From assembly GCF_017814975.1 (NCBI RefSeq), contig NZ_JAGIQA010000022.1:1-64000 (forward strand): a stretch of DNA of 64,000 nt, given 5' to 3'. The notes under the pieces are model-generated. The model saw only the letters and a list, made by a program, of their open reading frames with translations, was not told where the DNA came from and did not search any database. Numbering within the stretch: position 1 is the first letter of the stretch; every line of letters starts with the position of its first letter. The DNA comes from Cupriavidus consociatus (lineage in GTDB: Bacteria; Pseudomonadota; Gammaproteobacteria; Burkholderiales; Burkholderiaceae). Below, piece by piece: positions 25,110-33,959 of this stretch. Position numbers and translations under genes: made by a program.

Positions 25110-26037
25110 AGAATGTTCAGCGCAGCATTGGCACTCGCAGTCCTGCGATACGTTTCGGCCGCGTCGGGCTGTCATGCTAACCGCACGCCTTTACCGGCAG
25201 CTTGCAGGGAAGGGGTTCGAATGCATCGTATGCGCCGTCGCTAATCCCGAAGAAACCCGCGAGCGCGTCAAGACCGATCGGCGCGATGCGGTCAAGCTGG
25301 TGCGTTCGTTGCGTGCAGGGGATCTGCCGGGGGTGTACGTGCCCAGCGTCGAGGACAAAGCATTCCTGGGTCTGTCACGCGCCTGGGTCAACGCCAAAGA
25401 CGATCTGGGGCGCGCCCCCAACGACAGAAGGCCTTTCTGCTTTCACATGGGGTCCGCTACGCCGGCAGAGCCGATTGGGTGTCTTCGTATTCGATAGCGC
25501 GTGGCAGACAACTTGCCTTTTACGAATATCGACGTGCTATGGAGCACCGTATTGCGCAATGCAGCCGTCTCGAAAGCAGCCCTGCGCGAGGCGGCGGAAC
25601 TGGCGCCTCTACACGGCCGTACTGGCCTTGCAGGCCATGCGCGGGGTGCAATTCACCACCGCCGTGGGCATGCTCGCGGAACTGGGTGATCTCTCGAAAT
25701 TCGCACATCGGCGCCAGTTGATGACCTGGCTCGGTGTGACGCCCACGGAACACTCGTCCGGCGAAAAACGGCACCAAGGCAGCATCACCAAGACCGGCAA
25801 TAGCTACGCAATGGAAGCTACTGATCGAGGCCGCCTAGAGTTACTGGCATCCGGCGCGTTTGAGCCCCGAGACCTAGCGCCGTCGAGAAGGCATCCCAAA
25901 GGCCATCATCGACCGCGGCTTGGACGCCCAGTTACGACTATGCCGGCGCTATCGCAAGCTCGCAGGGCGCAGCAAGAATCCCAACATCACCGCGCTTACG
26001 CTCAGTTCGCGCGCCACTGCGACCTGATCCCGTCTTG
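25110..26037 (+). pseudogene. IS110-family transposase remnant
   Basis: Broken DEDD-type transposase in at least three frames. The N-terminal part (about 25150-25400) reads ARLYRQLAGKGFECIVCA, then TDRRDAVKLVRSLRAGDL, the RNase-H-like region of IS110 transposases. The C-terminal part (about 25615-25815) reads TAVGMLAELGDLSKFAHRRQ, then LMTWLGVTPTEHSSGEKRHQ, then GSITKTGNS, the transposase_20 domain. The joints near 25430 and 25600 and the tail are frameshifted. No terminal repeats were identified, as expected for IS110. Confidence 0.8.
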
Positions 26038-26097
26038 ACGACAGCGCCGCGTTACTCCTTGAGATAGGCGTTGGGGTCGTGGCCGTTTCAACTTGGC

Positions 26098-26205
26098 TGA
26101 TTATGCCGCCCGCCGAACTGGAAGCCCTTTCATAAGCGCCAGAACTGGCTCTTCTGTGACACCGTAGCTGGCGCGAACGCCAGCTCGAATCGGTACTTGT
26201 CTATG
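26098..26205 (+). pseudogene. IS66-type transposase (TnpC) fragment
   Basis: A short frame reads NWKPFHKRQNWLFCDTVAGA followed by NASSN, the conserved C-terminal block of IS66 TnpC. Nothing else of the element is visible, so it is a scrap next to the IS110 remnant. The rest of the interval up to the Bug stop (26206-26597) holds no gene I can support. Confidence 0.55.
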
Positions 26206-26527
26206 CCGAATGGTGCAAGGCTGCCGGTCGCCCATACGACGCACCTACCCGACGGCAGCTGGGTTGCCTCGATCACTGCTCGGCATACGACGCCGGCTTG
26301 TAGTAGCTAGCAGAGTTTTTTTGGTTGGCGATCGCGGCTCCTGACGCGTGACCAGGCCTGGCGGTGCCAGTCCGCGATCGGTGACCAAAAAATCTCTGCT
26401 CTATTGCGGCGCTATGACCGAGCCACAGGGCTATCACAAAGCAATCGCAGCCCGCCAGTCGTCTCGAAGAGCGTCTGCCACATCGCTGGCAACTCACGGC
26501 ACTCTGTACTCCCCGCACCTCACCACA

Positions 26528-26566
26528 CCCGCCGATGCGCATGGCATCTCGGTCCGCATCGGCGGG
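26528..26566 (-). terminator. 12-bp perfect inverted repeat downstream of the Bug gene
   Basis: CCCGCCGATGCG (26528-26539) and CGCATCGGCGGG (26555-26566) are exact reverse complements with a 15-nt loop, 32 bp beyond the Bug stop on the minus strand. No T-run follows, so it may act as a 3'-end stabiliser or a factor-assisted terminator. Confidence 0.5.
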
Positions 26567-26597
26567 GTACAGCTTTGCGATTCGCCTCCTTCCCCCG

Positions 26598-27566
26598 CTA
26601 CTTGAGATCCGCCCGCAGGATACCCAACCGATCCAGGACTTTCCGTTCATCGTTGCGGCTGCGAATGAGGTACTTGCGATACTCGTCCGGCCCCATGTAG
26701 TTGGGGAAGATCTCAAATTCCGACATCACGCGCTGTACTGCCGGGTCGTCGAGCGCGGCACGGAAGGCGTCATTCAGCTTTGTCACCACCATAGGATCCA
26801 TCCCCTTCGGGCCGGCAATCCCCGAAGCCCCGTCGATGACCAGCGGGTACCCAAGCTCCTTGAGGGTTGGTACATCGGGCCATCGCTTCGCTCGCTTCTC
26901 CGTCCAGACGACGAGCAGCCTGGCCTTGCCGCTGTCGACGTTCGCCTTCCACCCTGCCGCATCGACCTGCAGTTGCGTCACGCCGCCTAAAAGCGCGGCA
27001 CTGCTGTCCGGCGTGCTTTTGTAGGGCACGTGCAACAGGTCGATACCGGCCAGCGCAAGGACCTGCTCCATCCCGAGGTGCACAGTGCCGTTCTGTCCTG
27101 GCGAGCCATAGGAAATCTTGCCGGGGTTCTTCTTCGCGGCCGCCACCACATCGGCCCACGACTTGTAGGGCGTTTGCGCGCCCGCAGCGATACCCATCGT
27201 AAATCCAACCAGATTCGCGATGTAAGTGAAGTCCTTTTCTGGATCCCAGCTCGTCTTCTGGATGAGAGGCATGCGGAAGAGCCCCACACCGGACTGGCCA
27301 ATCGTGTAACCGTCGGGCTTTGCGGTCGCGGCCATGGCGGCCAGACCCAGAGTGCCAATGGCGCCCGGCCGATTGTCGATTATGATGGGCTGGCCCAGCT
27401 TCTTGCTTGCCGCCTGCGCCAAGGCACGCATCAAGACATCACTGGATCCACCTGCCTGCCACGGCACGATCATGGTGATCGGCCTACTCGGATAGTTATC
27501 GGCATGGCCGCTCAACGGCGCTGCGCACAGCGCGATGAGAGACAGAAATCGTATTCCAATCTTCAT
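26598..27566 (-). CDS. Bug/TctC-family periplasmic receptor paired with an enolase
   Basis: 322 aa from ATG 27566, chosen over an upstream GTG-type start because of the GGGAGA ribosome site. Signal peptide ends at GHADNYPSRP. The core blocks IVPWQAGGSSDVLMRALAQAASKKLGQPIIIDNRPG and KPDGYTIGQSGVGLFRMPLIQKTSWDPEKDFTYI are shared almost position by position with the Bug protein at 16533, including the LRADLK end. It is the last gene of the minus-strand MFS-enolase-Bug operon, 32 bp after the enolase stop. Presumably binds the same compound that the enolase acts on. Confidence 0.93.
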   Translation of the reverse strand: MKIGIRFLSLIALCAAPLSGHADNYPSRPITMIVPWQAGGSSDVLMRALAQAASKKLGQPIIIDNRPGAIGTLGLAAMAATAKPDGYTIGQSGVGLFRMPLIQKTSWDPEKDFTYIANLVGFTMGIAAGAQTPYKSWADVVAAAKKNPGKISYGSPGQNGTVHLGMEQVLALAGIDLLHVPYKSTPDSSAALLGGVTQLQVDAAGWKANVDSGKARLLVVWTEKRAKRWPDVPTLKELGYPLVIDGASGIAGPKGMDPMVVTKLNDAFRAALDDPAVQRVMSEFEIFPNYMGPDEYRKYLIRSRNDERKVLDRLGILRADLK

Positions 27567-27598
27567 GAGTGGTCTCCCCACCTATGGACTTTGATGGC

Positions 27599-28789
27599 TT
27601 ACTTCAGAACTACTTCCGCTTTTTCCATGCGCTTCTCGGCGTCTTTCGAAAGCGTCATGCCGAAGCCGGGCGCCGTGGGAACAGTGATGCGCCCGTCGAC
27701 CGGCTGCAGGTCCTCCTCGAATAGCTCCTTGTTGAACGATTTTAGGCAAAAGGAGTGGTGCTCATGGATTTCGAAATTGGGGATTGCCGCTTCAAACTGA
27801 AGCGCAATGGCCGTGGCCAAAGGCGAGCCACAGATGTGCGCCTGAACCCCCACATCGAACGCGTGAGCGAGATGCGCGATTTTCATGCCTTCGGAAATGC
27901 CGCCAACCAGGCCCATGTCGGGCTGGATCATGTCGATCGATCCCGCCTGGAGATAAGGAAGGAAGCCCCACCTCGTATAGAGTCGCTCGCCGGTCGCCAT
28001 CTTGATGGGGGCGCGCTGGGAAACCCTCACATGAGCATCGGGGCTGTTGTAATGAGTCGCCTCCTCGACGTAGAGGATGTCGAGATCGGTAAGCAGCTCG
28101 GACAGCTGGACGGCACCCACGGCCGAGGTAATTCCGTTCAACTCGATAATGATGTCCGCATCTGGGCCGATGCCCTCGCGAACGGCCTCCATGCGTGCGC
28201 GGGCCAACTTGCGTTCCGCAGGCCCAAAGCCACCACGCTTACGTGTTTTCTGTCCCTTCGGCGGGATGCAGATGGGGCAAACCTTGACACAGTCGTAGCC
28301 CTGGGAGCGCGCCATTTGCGCTGCTTCAAGATAGGCAGCTGGGTCATCGAGCGTCCTATGCTCCTCCTCCCAACCGAAGTGCAGCTGACTTGCATAGCAG
28401 CGTAGCGGTTCTGCTGGCGTCTCCGCGCCCAACAAGCGGTGGACCGGAAGCCCTGCCACCTTGCCCTTAATGTCCCAAAGGGCGGCGTCGATCGCACTCA
28501 TCGCACCGAACACCACCGGGCCGCCTCCCTGCGCCCAAAACGAACGGCGCAGCATTGTTTCCCAGATAGTTTCGGTATCGTGGGGGTCTTTGCCGAGCAC
28601 GAAGCGCTTGGCAAGATCGCGGATCATCGGGCCTGCGGCGACGGCGCCAGCGCCAAAAGTCATTCCGACTTCGCCCATACCGGTGATCCCCTCGTCGGTG
28701 TAGACGCGGGCAAAAACGGGCCGCCAGGTCGTCGTGGCCTTCACGCCGTCAAGTTCGATTTCCAGCGTTTCGACTTTGGTGATTTTCAT
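27599..28789 (-). CDS. Mandelate racemase/muconate lactonizing enzyme family (acid-sugar dehydratase-like)
   Basis: 396-aa enolase-superfamily protein. Catalytic elements: Lys in CVKVCPI, metal ligands Glu in IIIELNG, Glu in YVEEATH and Glu in TGERLYTRWG, and His in QAHICGSP. Same Glu-Glu-Glu set as the paralogues at 17673, 48725 and 62548. A GGAGACAAG ribosome site precedes the ATG. It is co-directional with an MFS carrier upstream and a Bug receptor downstream, and an AraC regulator is divergent from the MFS. The set resembles an uptake-and-dehydration unit for an acid sugar; which one is unknown. Confidence 0.92.
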   Translation of the reverse strand: MKITKVETLEIELDGVKATTTWRPVFARVYTDEGITGMGEVGMTFGAGAVAAGPMIRDLAKRFVLGKDPHDTETIWETMLRRSFWAQGGGPVVFGAMSAIDAALWDIKGKVAGLPVHRLLGAETPAEPLRCYASQLHFGWEEEHRTLDDPAAYLEAAQMARSQGYDCVKVCPICIPPKGQKTRKRGGFGPAERKLARARMEAVREGIGPDADIIIELNGITSAVGAVQLSELLTDLDILYVEEATHYNSPDAHVRVSQRAPIKMATGERLYTRWGFLPYLQAGSIDMIQPDMGLVGGISEGMKIAHLAHAFDVGVQAHICGSPLATAIALQFEAAIPNFEIHEHHSFCLKSFNKELFEEDLQPVDGRITVPTAPGFGMTLSKDAEKRMEKAEVVLK

Positions 28790-28820
28790 TTCGATCTTGT
28801 CTCCATAAAGTTTGAAGTAA

Positions 28821-30050
28821 CTACATATTCACCGCCTCACCGCTCAGCTTCGAGCGGCGAGTCGAGGCCAACATCAGTGCACCGATGGCCAGCAGGAGCG
28901 GTACAAAGGACAACCAGAGGACGGTCTTCCATCCGTACGCAGTCAGTAGACTCCCGGATAGGAAAGAGCCAAGAGCCATTGCGCCGAATACGACGAAGTC
29001 ATTGAACGACTGAACGCGCGCCTTTTCCTCAGTGCGGTGGCACTCCAGCACCATGGCCGTCGCCCCGATAAAGCCGAAGTTCCAGCCAACCCCCAGCAAG
29101 ACGAGGGTGAGCCAGAAATAAGCCACGTCTACCCCGGTCAATCCGACCGCTGCCGAGACGCTTGTCAGAACCAAGCCCGTCGTGGCAACGCGGGGCGCAC
29201 CGAAGCGCGTCACGAGACGGCCGGTGAAGAAGCCTGGCGCAAACATCGCCATCACATGCCACTGAATGCCGAGATTCGACGATTCCTGCGACAGGCCGCA
29301 CAGCTGCATGGCTAGCGGTGCCGCAGTCATTAGGAAATTCATGACCAGATATGAGACAACCCCGCAAATGACAGCAGCGATGAACCAAGGCTGACGGGCG
29401 ATCACACGGATTGCGCGACCGCTGCTGGAACTGTCAGCCGTTGATGGTGGAAGGCGAATACCCGTCAGGAGCACCGCCGACATCGCAGCCACTGCTGCCT
29501 GTGCGAGATAGGTCGCCGCGAACGAATGAGGAGCCCATAGATTCATCGTGTGGGTGACAAGTTGTGGGCCGATCACCCCTGCGAAGACCCCGCCTGCCAT
29601 GACAAAGGACAACGCCCGTGGACGTCGTTCAGGCGGAACGCAGTCCGCGGCAGCGAAGCGGAAAGAAAGCACTACAGCGGCATAGGCTCCGCCGAAGAGC
29701 ATGGCGGCACAGAACATCCAGAACGAGCCGCGCAAGACAGCCAATGCCGCAAGCACGCCCACAAGAATGCCGCATCCTGTTCCAACCATAAATGCCATGC
29801 GACGGCCATGGCGTTGAGCGACCAAGCCCACGGGTAGCGTGGCGATGGCCATTCCCACCACGAAGATCGAAATTGGCAGGGTCGCCAACGCCGGTGTGGG
29901 CGTGAGCATGTGTCCGACGATTGCACCCGTCGAGTAGACCACTGCTCCGTTCGCCCCCCCAAGCGCCTGAGCAATCGTCAAGCGCGCGAGATTGCCGCGC
30001 GCGGTGTCATAAATAGCAGATTCGAGCTTACCGGCATCAATTTCTGGCAT
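28821..30050 (-). CDS. MFS transporter
   Basis: 409-aa major facilitator with hydrophobic segments throughout. The loop motif after TM2 is present as GLVAQRHGRRMAF, and the AAMLFGGAYAAVVLSFRFAAADCVPPERRPRALSFVMAGGVFAG block matches the MFS at 44112 almost exactly. It probably carries the substrate or product of the enolase gene 31 bp downstream. It has no clear ribosome site at its ATG. The divergent AraC gene and a dyad at 30164-30186 suggest inducible expression. Confidence 0.92.
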   Translation of the reverse strand: MPEIDAGKLESAIYDTARGNLARLTIAQALGGANGAVVYSTGAIVGHMLTPTPALATLPISIFVVGMAIATLPVGLVAQRHGRRMAFMVGTGCGILVGVLAALAVLRGSFWMFCAAMLFGGAYAAVVLSFRFAAADCVPPERRPRALSFVMAGGVFAGVIGPQLVTHTMNLWAPHSFAATYLAQAAVAAMSAVLLTGIRLPPSTADSSSSGRAIRVIARQPWFIAAVICGVVSYLVMNFLMTAAPLAMQLCGLSQESSNLGIQWHVMAMFAPGFFTGRLVTRFGAPRVATTGLVLTSVSAAVGLTGVDVAYFWLTLVLLGVGWNFGFIGATAMVLECHRTEEKARVQSFNDFVVFGAMALGSFLSGSLLTAYGWKTVLWLSFVPLLLAIGALMLASTRRSKLSGEAVNM

Positions 30051-30163
30051 TCGAATTCACAAAGGTATGAGAGGATCGATCCGGGCGCCAAGACTTGGTC
30101 GCCGGACAGCAATGGCTTTGTATGGGATTCGATGCTATCTTGAGGTAATTCGCTTTAGACGTG

Positions 30164-30186
30164 TATCGATAGTACGACAATCGATA
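30164..30186. promoter_or_regulatory. Dyad between the MFS and AraC genes
   Basis: TATCGAT (30164-30170) and ATCGATA (30180-30186) are perfect inverted 7-mers, 9 nt apart, in the 166-bp divergent region and 31 bp from the AraC ATG. A plausible operator for the AraC regulator or an autoregulatory site. Confidence 0.5.
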
Positions 30187-30216
30187 TAGAGTAAATGCCA
30201 ACATGAAGGTGAACGC

Positions 30217-31053
30217 ATGAAATGGCACTCGATCACCGCACCATCCGGACTTCGACCTCCCCAGCCGCTTACGATACGGGCGCAATCCATTCCGGCGCGT
30301 CACTACTTTCCGGAGCATTCACACATGTGGAACCAGTTGGTCTACGCCGTCTCCGGAGTGCTTACGGTGCATACGGACGGTGAGTCCTTTGTCCTCACGC
30401 CCTACGAGGCACTATGGTTGCCGACCGGAAAGTCACATCGTGTCGGCTCGCTTCTCGGTGCCGAGCTCCGCAGCCTCTGGATCGCGGACGAATCCGGAGC
30501 AGATCTCCCGCAAACGCCAACAGTTTTCATGATGTCCCCACTGCTGCAGGCATTGATTGTTGAGGCCGCCGCGATCGATGAGCAGCATGACAGGGATGGC
30601 TATAACGCCCGCGTGTCCGGCTTGATCCTTGATCAACTCGCGCGGGTCCAAGCGCTGCCGAGCGCCCTGCCATGGCCGCGCAGCGCACCCCTGACCTCAC
30701 TTTGTGAGTCACTCTATCTGAAGCCGTGCGACAGTCGCGGTCCAGAGGAATGGGGACGGCAGCTGCATGTCTCTGCCCGCACCCTCGCCCGCCGCTTCAA
30801 CGCGGAAACGGGCATGAGTCTGCGCTCATGGCGGCGGCGCCTACGCCTTTTCAGGTCTATTGAGCTTCTCGGCGGAGGCCTTGGGGTAACCCAAGTCGCC
30901 ATGCAGCTTTGCTACGCCTCGGCCTCCGCTTTCGTGTATGCGTTCCGCACCGAAATGGGCTGTACTCCGCAAACTTATATGCGCGGACGGGGCGTGCCTG
31001 GCGCGGGTGGAATCAACATATTGGCGTCGCAGAAGACCCCGGACAGTCGGTAA
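30217..31053 (+). CDS. AraC-family regulator with N-terminal cupin
   Basis: 278-aa protein. The N-terminal cupin (PARHYFPEHSHMWNQLVYAVSGVLTVHTDGESFVLTPYEALWLPTGKSHRV, about 28-78) should bind a small effector. The C-terminal double helix-turn-helix (about 180-265) contains HVSARTLARRFNAETGMSLRSWRRRLRLFRSIELLGGGLGVTQVAMQLCYASASAFVYAFRTEMG, the AraC signature. Divergent from the MFS-enolase-Bug operon and its probable activator. Confidence 0.93.
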   Translation: MKWHSITAPSGLRPPQPLTIRAQSIPARHYFPEHSHMWNQLVYAVSGVLTVHTDGESFVLTPYEALWLPTGKSHRVGSLLGAELRSLWIADESGADLPQTPTVFMMSPLLQALIVEAAAIDEQHDRDGYNARVSGLILDQLARVQALPSALPWPRSAPLTSLCESLYLKPCDSRGPEEWGRQLHVSARTLARRFNAETGMSLRSWRRRLRLFRSIELLGGGLGVTQVAMQLCYASASAFVYAFRTEMGCTPQTYMRGRGVPGAGGINILASQKTPDSR

Positions 31054-31463
31054 GCATGACTCACCATAACGTCCCTCTGTCGCTAATCCAACATCGCAGC
31101 ACATTCTGGCTGCGACGAGACGGCCACCTTGTCCGGCGTGCACTATCCTTTGGTCGGAAAGTCACCGATCTCACTTACATGCCGGCATACGTGGTTCGAC
31201 GAGCTGCCTGCCCTGTGATGTCCGCATCAACGTGTACTTTTCACATGCGTGAATCTTCGACAAGACGAATAACCGGCACACCAAGAAGGCGAACGTTACC
31301 GTCGCCCACCTAGTGTCGGTCTTTGCAGCCTATCTGCACGGCTTGCAAAGCCGCCTGGGGCAAGTGGTTGGCCCATCGAACTCGCTCGAACAGCCGAACA
31401 GCGTGGATGAAACGCCCTGGAATCGAGCTAACTCTCCTCGACCCTCAGTTGAGCGATAAGCGC
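31054..31463. other. Interval without a supportable gene
   Basis: Open frames here lack recognisable protein features. The right end holds the intrinsic terminator of the convergent TauE operon (31464-31498). Confidence 0.4.
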
Positions 31464-31498
31464 AAAAAAGGAGGATGCGCGGTGCGCGCGCATCCTCC
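31464..31498 (-). terminator. Rho-independent terminator of the TauE/SafE operon
   Basis: GGAGGATGCGC (31470-31480) pairs exactly with GCGCATCCTCC (31488-31498) over a 7-nt loop. On the minus strand the stem is followed by six T (AAAAAA at 31464-31469 on plus), a classical intrinsic terminator about 95 bp after the TauE stop. Confidence 0.88.
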
Positions 31499-31593
31499 GC
31501 CAGCGACAGCAAAAATTGCTGAAGCGCCAGGCAAGCGCATGCCCCCACACGCTATGCAAACTTCACGACGCGACGAGCCGGCCAGCGCCTGCT

Positions 31594-32346
31594 CTATATC
31601 AGAATCCCAATGCCCACAAACACCAACAGGACGCATACGATATGCTTCAACGTCTCCTTCGATATGGGAGGCTGACGATTCGCCGCAAGCACGGTTACTG
31701 CCAAGGCGACTGGAAGCGCCTCTGCTGCGAGTTGCATGGCCAACACGCTTATCTGTCCAGAGATCCCCATCACTAGAAGGCGCAACACAGCGCCCACGCC
31801 AAAACTGAATATCAGCGATTCCTGGATAACCTCTACGGACCATGGCTGCCGATAGACGGCATACACTAATGGGGGACTCGCTGTGGCAAACATGCCGCCG
31901 AGCACGCCCGACAGCGCTCCCACGAATGCAAAGGTCTTGGCGCCTGATGGAACTGGATACGGCTTCGCAGCCTTCCAAAGGAGGATCGCACAACCGATTA
32001 CGCAGATTCCCAGTAAGGTGCGTAATGTCTGGAATGCGTGGGTTGCGAGAAAAGTGAGCAAAGCCATGCCGATAAGAGAACCTCCAAAACTGGCCGCGAC
32101 GGCTGGCTTGATCGCGGGTTGAATCCTCAGCGGACGCCTCTTGTACAAGAATAAAGCCGCGTTCACTATGATGATGATCGTTACCGCATTGACCGCATCT
32201 GGCAACGGTACGATATTTGTCAGTGCGACCAGACCCAGAAGCACCAATGCAAGCGCGAAGCCGGTAAGATTGGATGCAAATACAGATATCGCGACAAATA
32301 GCACGAACAGAAGGTGTGCGTGAATGTTCGAAGCGCCAGCAATCAT
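31594..32346 (-). CDS. TauE/SafE-family anion exporter
   Basis: 250-aa integral membrane protein with repeated hydrophobic segments and the family pattern of two similar halves (ALVTILVNAALFLYKRRPLRI-like middle, GALSGVLGGMFATASPPLVYAVYRQPW near 140). TauE/SafE proteins export sulfite, sulfoacetate or related organic anions in several sulfonate degraders. The ATG overlaps the preceding small ORF stop (ATGA), and a terminator follows. Being last in a Bug-enolase operon, it may export or exchange an anionic product. Substrate is not readable. Confidence 0.88.
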   Translation of the reverse strand: MIAGASNIHAHLLFVLFVAISVFASNLTGFALALVLLGLVALTNIVPLPDAVNAVTIIIIVNAALFLYKRRPLRIQPAIKPAVAASFGGSLIGMALLTFLATHAFQTLRTLLGICVIGCAILLWKAAKPYPVPSGAKTFAFVGALSGVLGGMFATASPPLVYAVYRQPWSVEVIQESLIFSFGVGAVLRLLVMGISGQISVLAMQLAAEALPVALAVTVLAANRQPPISKETLKHIVCVLLVFVGIGILI

Positions 32347-32627
32347 CTCGCCTCCAAGCCCCTGAGCACACCAGTCGCGACTTCCTTGTTCAGACGCATT
32401 TCAATTTCACCTGTAACGTGACCCACTCCGCCCAGGACTGGTATCCCGACCAGCAGCCCCCGCCTTCCCCGGCGATGTCCGCGAACAGTCATGGCGTCGG
32501 CACCAAAAAATGGCTCCAGGAGTTGGCCACGGTGCTTCACAAACTCCGGGTGATAGTGAACGACGCGCCTGGCCTGCAGGCCTGCGAGAGAGGTCGGGAG
32601 GTTGTTTTTGGGAATGGCAATATGCAT
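32343..32627 (-). CDS. Hypothetical small protein between enolase and TauE
   Basis: ORF of 94 aa from ATG 32627, or 125 aa from 32720 if it overlaps the enolase 3' end. I recognise no domain. It is rich in Arg and Gly (TVRGHRRGRRGLLVGIPVLGGVGHVTGEIEMRLNKEV). Its stop overlaps the TauE start by 4 bp, which argues for coding, but the ribosome site is weak and the neighbouring frames show some equally protein-like text, so a decayed gene is possible. Confidence 0.35.
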   Translation of the reverse strand: MHIAIPKNNLPTSLAGLQARRVVHYHPEFVKHRGQLLEPFFGADAMTVRGHRRGRRGLLVGIPVLGGVGHVTGEIEMRLNKEVATGVLRGLEAR

Positions 32628-32652
32628 TGCAAAACTATTCGAATCAGAGAGA

Positions 32653-33852
32653 TCAAGAACGCTTGTATTGAAGGAGTCCACCCGTGACCTTAGGGGGGCG
32701 TGCGCGAAGCGCTTCTTCAATCGGTTCGGTACCCCAACCCGGCCGGTCCGGGATGATCAGGAAGCCGGCCTTGTATTCCGGAGAGTGCGTGTACAGCTCG
32801 CTTTCCCACGGGAGCCGGTCAATGTCCGCTTCCATGATGTGCAAATTGGGCACGACAGCCGCAAAGTGCGCGTTCATCATTGTGCACAAGTCGCCATAGA
32901 AGTTGTGGGGAGCCACATTGATTTCGTGCGCTTCCGCCAAGGCGGCAATCTTCGTTGCTTGCCAAACGCCGTTCCATACTGCATCGATGATGGCAACGTC
33001 CATGGCCTGGTGCTCGAAGTACGGCAAAAAGCTGCGCATTCCGATCAGAGTTTCACATGAGCTAATCGGATGCGGACTGTGGCGTCGGACATCGGCCAGT
33101 GATCTTGGATTCGCCATGTCGATCTCCACCCAGAACAGATCAAGATCGGCCAGTTCCTTAAGTACCCTGATGAGGCCTTCCGGTTTCGCATTGAAATTGA
33201 AGTCGATCAGCAATCCCATGTCGGGCCCAGCCCCCTCGCGCAATGCTTCGAGATGGGTTCGAATATTCCGAATAAGGCGCTTATCTACCGTCAGCTCAGG
33301 CAGGAAGGGGATCGCAAAGCCCGCGCGCCACGCGTAGGGCTCATCTTCGTCGTGAATAAACAGGTTCGTCTTGAGCGCAGTGAAGCCCCGCTCTCTTGCC
33401 TCCGCGGCCGTCGCACGCACGCCGTCTAGGTCCTTCACGGCCGGACCGTAGAACTTGGGATGGTTGATTCGCCAGGTCGGGCAATGCGACCAGTAGACAC
33501 GGGCCTTGTCGCGGACCTTGCCCCCGAGAAGTTCGTAGCATGGCACGCCAAGCGCCTTCGCCTTAGCGTCCAGCAATGCGTTCTCCAGACATCCAATCGC
33601 CTGGCCGATGACGCTGCCAGGCGCTGGACGCGTCAGGCTGTTGGCCAATTGGACGAACCGCTCGTGCGCATTGACGTCCTGGCCAATTAGCCGATGCTTG
33701 AGTTGCTCGATGACTGCGGTGACCCCTGGTGATCCAAAGCCTTCGTCATACTCGCTCCAGCCGACGATACCATTGTCAGTTGACAGCTTCAGGAAGTAGT
33801 AGTTTCGCCAACCGGCGTCGCAGACGATCGTTTCGACAGCATCAACTTTCAT
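32653..33852 (-). CDS. Mandelate racemase/muconate lactonizing enzyme family, divergent subgroup
   Basis: 399-aa enolase-superfamily protein of a different branch from the other four here. Predicted active site: Lys in FTALKTNLF, metal ligands Asp in LLIDFNFN, Glu in FWVEIDM and Glu in SSCETLIG, and His in VAPHNFYG. The canonical Asp-Glu-Glu set is kept. AAGGAGACC ribosome site before the ATG. It lies 107 bp downstream of a Bug receptor and precedes a small ORF and a TauE/SafE exporter on the same strand. A dehydratase or racemase of an organic acid is likely; substrate unknown. Confidence 0.91.
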   Translation of the reverse strand: MKVDAVETIVCDAGWRNYYFLKLSTDNGIVGWSEYDEGFGSPGVTAVIEQLKHRLIGQDVNAHERFVQLANSLTRPAPGSVIGQAIGCLENALLDAKAKALGVPCYELLGGKVRDKARVYWSHCPTWRINHPKFYGPAVKDLDGVRATAAEARERGFTALKTNLFIHDEDEPYAWRAGFAIPFLPELTVDKRLIRNIRTHLEALREGAGPDMGLLIDFNFNAKPEGLIRVLKELADLDLFWVEIDMANPRSLADVRRHSPHPISSCETLIGMRSFLPYFEHQAMDVAIIDAVWNGVWQATKIAALAEAHEINVAPHNFYGDLCTMMNAHFAAVVPNLHIMEADIDRLPWESELYTHSPEYKAGFLIIPDRPGWGTEPIEEALRARPPKVTGGLLQYKRS

Positions 33853-33959
33853 TCGGGTCTCCTTGCCTTTCCTTTTTGATCATTTCTCTAACTTTTTAAG
33901 ACCATATCGCTTCGTAAAGACGATGCTGCTCTAGTTGATTCATGAACTTTTCATAAAAA

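Noticed and set aside
32274..32687. 137-codon plus-strand frame antisense to the small ORF before TauE
   Set aside because: No protein character and opposite to the operon direction.
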